Below, in pieces: positions 5,781 through 8,299 of a DNA stretch of 8,299 nt; the first letter of the stretch is position 1; every line of letters begins with the position of its first letter. The position numbers and the translations under genes are program-made. Location: assembly GCA_012800465.1 (NCBI GenBank), contig JAAZJI010000225.1, positions 1 to 8,299 of the forward strand, given 5' to 3'. A model generated the notes under the pieces. The model worked only from the letters and a program-made list of their open reading frames with translations, was not told the origin of the DNA and ran no database searches. The stretch comes from Spirochaetales bacterium (GTDB lineage Bacteria > Spirochaetota > Spirochaetia > Sphaerochaetales > Sphaerochaetaceae).

Positions 5781-6952
5781 GGGGCAACCTCCTCGGCCAT
5801 ATGGGATTGATGGAGTTCTACATACTTGAGGACCGAACGGTGCTTGGCGATCCGGACTCGGTACAAGAACCCGTTACAGTAGAACTCGAGGGTATTCTTT
5901 GCGTTGATGATCATCGAGGTGATCCGGTCGAAATCAAAGCGATAGGTTTGGGTCGCAGTCGTGAGAGTCATACCGTCTTCTTCGAGACGGAGGGAGAAGC
6001 CGGTCGTGATCGTCCTGAGCCGTGTTTCGTCCCCGGTCTGAAAGAGGACTCCCTCGTCATCGGGAAATGCCGGGTGATGGGCATTCAGGTAGGAGCGCTG
6101 CCAATCACGCCAGGCGGCGATGTCTTCGAAGAGGGCCTTGCCCCCGGCGTCGTTCTCAAGCCGTTCATGCTCATTGAGAGTGTAGGAGAGATCGCAGGCG
6201 GTGCAGGAGACCGTCCGTCTTTTGCCGATGATCGTCGAGCCGCCCATGCAGGAAGGACAGAGGTAGAGCGCTTTTTCGATTCCTTCGGCGGAGCGCTTTC
6301 CGATGAATCGGGCTTTCACGCGGCGCTGCCATCTCCGGTAGGAGAAGCCGAGCTCCTTCTTGAGGTGCTCGTACAGCTCTTCGATGCTCATCACCTTGGC
6401 CTCTTCGACGGTGAGCAGGCTCTTGAAGGCGAGCACCGCGTTCCCCTTTCTCCGGTGGTCGGTCCACCGCGGCTTGATCGCATAGAGTCCTTCGAAGTTG
6501 AGGATGACCACCGGAACCTTGAAGAACTTGATCAGCTTCGCCAGCGACGAATCGAAGCTCATCGGCTCTCCGTCCCATGTCCGGGTTCCTTCCGGAAAGA
6601 TTCCCACCACATCACCTTTTTTGAACGCGGCGGTGATCTGGCGCATCATGTGCATGTCGCTCCTTCCCTGCTGCTTGCTGATCGCTCCGACCAGGTTATG
6701 GAGAAGCAGCCTGAGGAAGGGGAGCTTGAAGAGGTAGGCTCCGGCCACCCAGCGGATATGGACCGGGCTCAGGGCTGAGATGAAGAAGGGGTCGAGGGTA
6801 TGGGAATGGTTGCACAGCACCAGGAAGGGACCGTCGATCGCCGTCAGCTTTTCAAGGCCGCGACCGGTGACACGGTTGCGACGGAGGACCCAGCGGCCCC
6901 ATGTAGGAGCAGCGAGTCGGACGAAGAGTGGCCGTTTTGACAGGTCTCCCAT
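5777..6952 (-). CDS. PlsC-type acyltransferase with zinc ribbon and C-terminal domain
   Basis: A 391-residue glycerophospholipid (1-acyl-glycerol-3-phosphate-type) acyltransferase. The catalytic motif H49-x4-D54 is in 'NHSHTLDPFF' and the substrate motif 'FPEGTR' is at 119-124. The usual enzyme is 200-260 residues. Here a basic region (205-220) is followed by a zinc ribbon, C232-x2-C235 and C250-x2-C253, and then a beta-rich domain (about 300-380) that might be PH-like. No clear transmembrane anchor is seen. The ATG at 6952 is the first usable in-frame start, although only a weak purine stretch (AAAGAAAGAG) lies well upstream. It starts 47 nt after the PII-like gene and overlaps the symporter start by 4 nt. 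The extra domains suggest protein, nucleic acid or lipid-head-group binding (inference). Confidence 0.88.
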   Translation of the reverse strand: MGDLSKRPLFVRLAAPTWGRWVLRRNRVTGRGLEKLTAIDGPFLVLCNHSHTLDPFFISALSPVHIRWVAGAYLFKLPFLRLLLHNLVGAISKQQGRSDMHMMRQITAAFKKGDVVGIFPEGTRTWDGEPMSFDSSLAKLIKFFKVPVVILNFEGLYAIKPRWTDHRRKGNAVLAFKSLLTVEEAKVMSIEELYEHLKKELGFSYRRWQRRVKARFIGKRSAEGIEKALYLCPSCMGGSTIIGKRRTVSCTACDLSYTLNEHERLENDAGGKALFEDIAAWRDWQRSYLNAHHPAFPDDEGVLFQTGDETRLRTITTGFSLRLEEDGMTLTTATQTYRFDFDRITSMIINAKNTLEFYCNGFLYRVRIAKHRSVLKYVELHQSHMAEEVAP

Positions 6953-6999
6953 ACATGCATGGTTGCATGAAAGCTCTTTCTTTGTCTATCGGGCTTCCC

Positions 7000-7332
7000 T
7001 CAGAAGAGATTGTTTTCCGGCGCTCCGAACACCATGAACCGTTCGACATCGACGCAGAACGCGATTCCGGTACCGGGTTTGGAGAGGATGGGCAGATTGT
7101 TGACCGCTTCCAGGATCCTTCCGGTCTGGTCCGCTCCGGCAAGGATCAGGAGCATGTCCTTCTCGGGAACGAGCGGATACCCGAAGAACTTCACGTCTTC
7201 CTCCTTCGCCGTTCCCCGAGCGGGGACGATCGTTCCCCCCGTAGCCCCGACGCTTCGAGCCGCTTCCATGACTTCTTCGGCCAGACCGGCGTTCACGATG
7301 ACCGTGATGAGGGTGTGTGGGGTGTGTCGCAT
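7000..7332 (-). CDS. PII-like signalling protein
   Basis: A 110-residue protein of the PII superfamily, a trimeric sensor that binds nucleotides and controls a transporter or enzyme. Strand 1 is 'TLITVIVNAG'. 'GATGGTIVPARGT' (29-41) matches the strand before the T-loop, and 'PGTGIAFCVDVERFMVFG' (86-103) corresponds to the B-loop and last strand. Compared with GlnB the T-loop is short and lacks the uridylylated Tyr in its usual context, so canonical GlnD control is unlikely. GTG replaces the GDG of the B-loop. The ATG at 7332 is preferred to 7368 because AGGAGG lies 6 nt upstream and the beta-strand starts at once. No amtB or glnA is beside it; a GltS-type symporter is two genes downstream. 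Confidence 0.88.
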   Translation of the reverse strand: MRHTPHTLITVIVNAGLAEEVMEAARSVGATGGTIVPARGTAKEEDVKFFGYPLVPEKDMLLILAGADQTGRILEAVNNLPILSKPGTGIAFCVDVERFMVFGAPENNLF

Positions 7333-7553
7333 CGAATGCCTCCTGGGCGCCCGGCGGCGCGATACCATAGTATCGCGTAAAAACGGATCAATGGAAAGAG
7401 GGTGGGGATGATTACATTATAGAACGCCTGGTCGATCGTCTGTTGGTGATGGCTCTTCGCATCTAAGAGGGCGGTCTTTGTCTTGTAGCGAAGGGCTTCA
7501 AGCTCCGCTTTGAACTCTTTTCGGCTACGGCCTCTGTTATTCCGATCGAATGG
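7293..7553 (-). pseudogene. Probable out-of-frame continuation of the small coiled-coil gene
   Basis: This frame is open from just after a TAG at 7556-7554 to the TGA at 7293-7295 but has no ATG, GTG or TTG near its start. The translation is charged and helical ('EFKAELEALRYKTKTALLDA') and then has a hydrophobic, membrane-like stretch ('FYNVIIPTLFPLIRFYAIL'). One extra A near 7540 and one in the AAAA at 7521-7518 would join it to the preceding gene with a smooth 'ITEAVAEK' between, giving about 159 residues. A single +1 change near 7539 would join them too. Either a real frameshift or a homopolymer sequencing error would explain it. The last 13 codons overlap the PII-like gene. Confidence 0.45.
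7358..7377. promoter_or_regulatory. 8-bp-arm inverted repeat upstream of the PII-like gene
   Basis: CGCGATAC and GTATCGCG are perfect 8-bp arms with a 4-nt centre. On the - strand a TATGGT lies in the repeat, 16 nt after TTGATC (7391 to 7386), a possible promoter for the PII-like operon. A second small stem (GCGCC/GGCGC, 7347-7360) follows. The repeat may be an operator or a 5'-leader hairpin; there is no U-run. Confidence 0.4.
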
Positions 7554-7770
7554 CTAGCTCCGTACGCTTGGCCGCCTTGTTGGCATAGGCGACGCTTTCC
7601 TTCACCAGCTCGTCGATCGTCGCTTTGTTCTTCGCGAGAGCGACGCTGTCCTGACGCAGCTTCTTGATTTTGTTCACTCCGTTCTCACGGAGCTTGTTCA
7701 ACGTTTGAGAGTATTCAATGATTTTGGGATCTTCCGTCAATTCCATGATTTCCTGATAGTCGGCGTTCAT
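7537..7770 (-). CDS. Small coiled-coil protein of unknown function
   Basis: A 77-residue soluble, charged, helix-rich protein (many Lys, Glu and Ala; no cysteine). Residues about 20-75 look like a coiled coil, and 'EIMELTEDPKIIEYSQTLNKL' (7-27) is a regular amphipathic N-terminus. I do not recognise the family. The ATG at 7770 has GAGGTG 6 nt before it. It lies 68 nt after the AbiEii-type toxin and upstream of the PII-like gene. The frame ends at TAA 7537-7539, but a helical plus membrane-like continuation follows in another frame, so this may be only the first half of a longer, frameshifted protein. Confidence 0.6.
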   Translation of the reverse strand: MNADYQEIMELTEDPKIIEYSQTLNKLRENGVNKIKKLRQDSVALAKNKATIDELVKESVAYANKAAKRTELAIRSE

Positions 7771-7838
7771 TCACCACACCTCATCACAAGCATTTGGCGG
7801 CGAGCCTGATGAGCTGGGCGAAATGTTGGGAATTGGAT
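7771..7838. other. Gap between the AbiEii-type toxin and the small coiled-coil gene
   Basis: Apart from the Shine-Dalgarno of the next gene (GAGGTG), nothing is recognised here. The short spacing makes co-transcription of the two genes possible. Confidence 0.5.
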
Positions 7839-8299
7839 CTATTGAAGAATCTGAAGGTACTCATCGGTAATTGAATTAAAAAACTCAGTCCCATAAAGAT
7901 CGAGCGATGAGGAATCCTTGATAAACGGTAGTATATCCTCTTTAACGAGGAGATAATCTGTTTGCTGAAAGCGCCTATGAAGAAGGTATACAAGGTCTGT
8001 TTTTGTGAGCTTGTCGTTTTTCATCCAATCACCGGATTGTCTCATCCGCTCTTCGAGGTGGGGAAGATTCACGGGTATCTTGTGTTGGAGGTACCAGACA
8101 TAATCATAAAAGTCCCTTCCTTTTTCTCTGGTCACCCATTTCCTGCAAAGAAGCGCATGCAATTTTCCTGCGAACAGCGAAGGAGCATCATACAGCAGGG
8201 CGGAATAGGGGGATGGCAGCAGGCGAAATCGTCGCTCAAATGTTGCTCCGTCCGGAGGATCTACGTCAACTTCCAGTTTGATCGTGATGATCGAATTTC
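7839..8299 (-). CDS. AbiEii/AbiGii-type nucleotidyltransferase toxin, C-terminal part
   Basis: The last 152 residues of a protein whose start is beyond the window edge. 'IKLEVDVDPP' at the cut end, 'SLFAGKLHALLCRKW' and 'KGRDFYDYVWYL' are motifs I associate with the AbiEii family (nucleotidyltransferase-like toxins of the type IV AbiE toxin-antitoxin system), and 'DILPFIKD' with a C-terminal 'FF..IT' follows as expected. The N-terminal catalytic GG-T/S and D-x-D part is not visible. The apparent TTG at 8162 is internal, since the same frame is open to 8297 with conserved sequence. The antitoxin gene abiEi would be expected upstream, outside the window. The GC content is low compared with the rest (23 of 60 at 7921-7980), which suggests horizontal acquisition. 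Confidence 0.85.
   Translation of the reverse strand, partial: NSIITIKLEVDVDPPDGATFERRFRLLPSPYSALLYDAPSLFAGKLHALLCRKWVTREKGRDFYDYVWYLQHKIPVNLPHLEERMRQSGDWMKNDKLTKTDLVYLLHRRFQQTDYLLVKEDILPFIKDSSSLDLYGTEFFNSITDEYLQILQ

Noticed and set aside
4225..5787. Second long - strand frame over the symporter
   Set aside because: The translation is rich in Arg, Pro and His and lacks membrane segments. The symporter frame in the same place is clearly the real one.
7807..7820. 14-nt exact match TGATGAGCTGGGCG with 2191-2204
   Set aside because: It is short and the flanks differ; in 8.3 kb of GC-rich DNA this is compatible with chance, and no further copies were noticed.
1..8299. CRISPR arrays, tRNA or rRNA genes, insertion sequences
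   Set aside because: No regularly spaced repeats, tRNA-like cloverleaf, rRNA-like sequence or transposase was seen.

Overview
The window reads as a piece of a bacterial chromosome of fairly high GC content: 39 of 60 bases are G or C at 2221-2280. The genes are tightly packed. A Spirochaetota (Sphaerochaeta/Treponema-like) origin is my best guess. It rests on the non-lipidated 'MLFA-QARKES' style signal peptide of the binding protein, the Na+/glutamate-symporter variant, and the short PII-like protein. This is inference, with no marker gene to confirm it.

Layout. At the left (1-1236, + strand) is a two-gene unit: a MerR-family regulator with a C-terminal four-cysteine cluster, and a class I SAM-dependent methyltransferase that starts 2 nt after it. 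The methyltransferase runs tail-to-tail into an ABC importer operon on the - strand, with a 44-bp overlap. That operon (4204 to 1193) reads permease (UgpA-like), permease (UgpE-like), then periplasmic binding protein (UgpB-like). There is no ATPase gene, so an ATPase encoded elsewhere must energise it. LacI-operator-like palindromes lie at the operon start and again immediately before the binding-protein gene.

Upstream on the same - strand is a second operon: a PII-like signalling protein (7332-7000), a PlsC-type acyltransferase with a zinc-ribbon and C-terminal extension (6952-5777), and a GltS-family Na+/glutamate-type symporter (5780-4362) whose start codon overlaps the acyltransferase stop. 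The ABC operon follows after a 157-nt gap that holds hairpins and a candidate promoter.

The right end (7537-8299) changes character. It has visibly lower GC (23 of 60 at 7921-7980) and carries the C-terminal part of an AbiEii-type nucleotidyltransferase toxin, cut by the window edge. After it comes a small coiled-coil protein. Its reading frame stops at 7537, but a good-looking continuation ending in a membrane segment follows in another frame, which suggests a frameshifted gene. This is probably an accessory, horizontally acquired edge.

Working together: the transporter operons suggest uptake of a phosphoglycerol- or sugar-like solute and of glutamate or a related anion. The PII-like protein is a plausible local regulator of the symporter. 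The MerR/methyltransferase pair looks like a self-contained metal- or redox-responsive or detoxification module. None of these functional links can be proven from the sequence alone.
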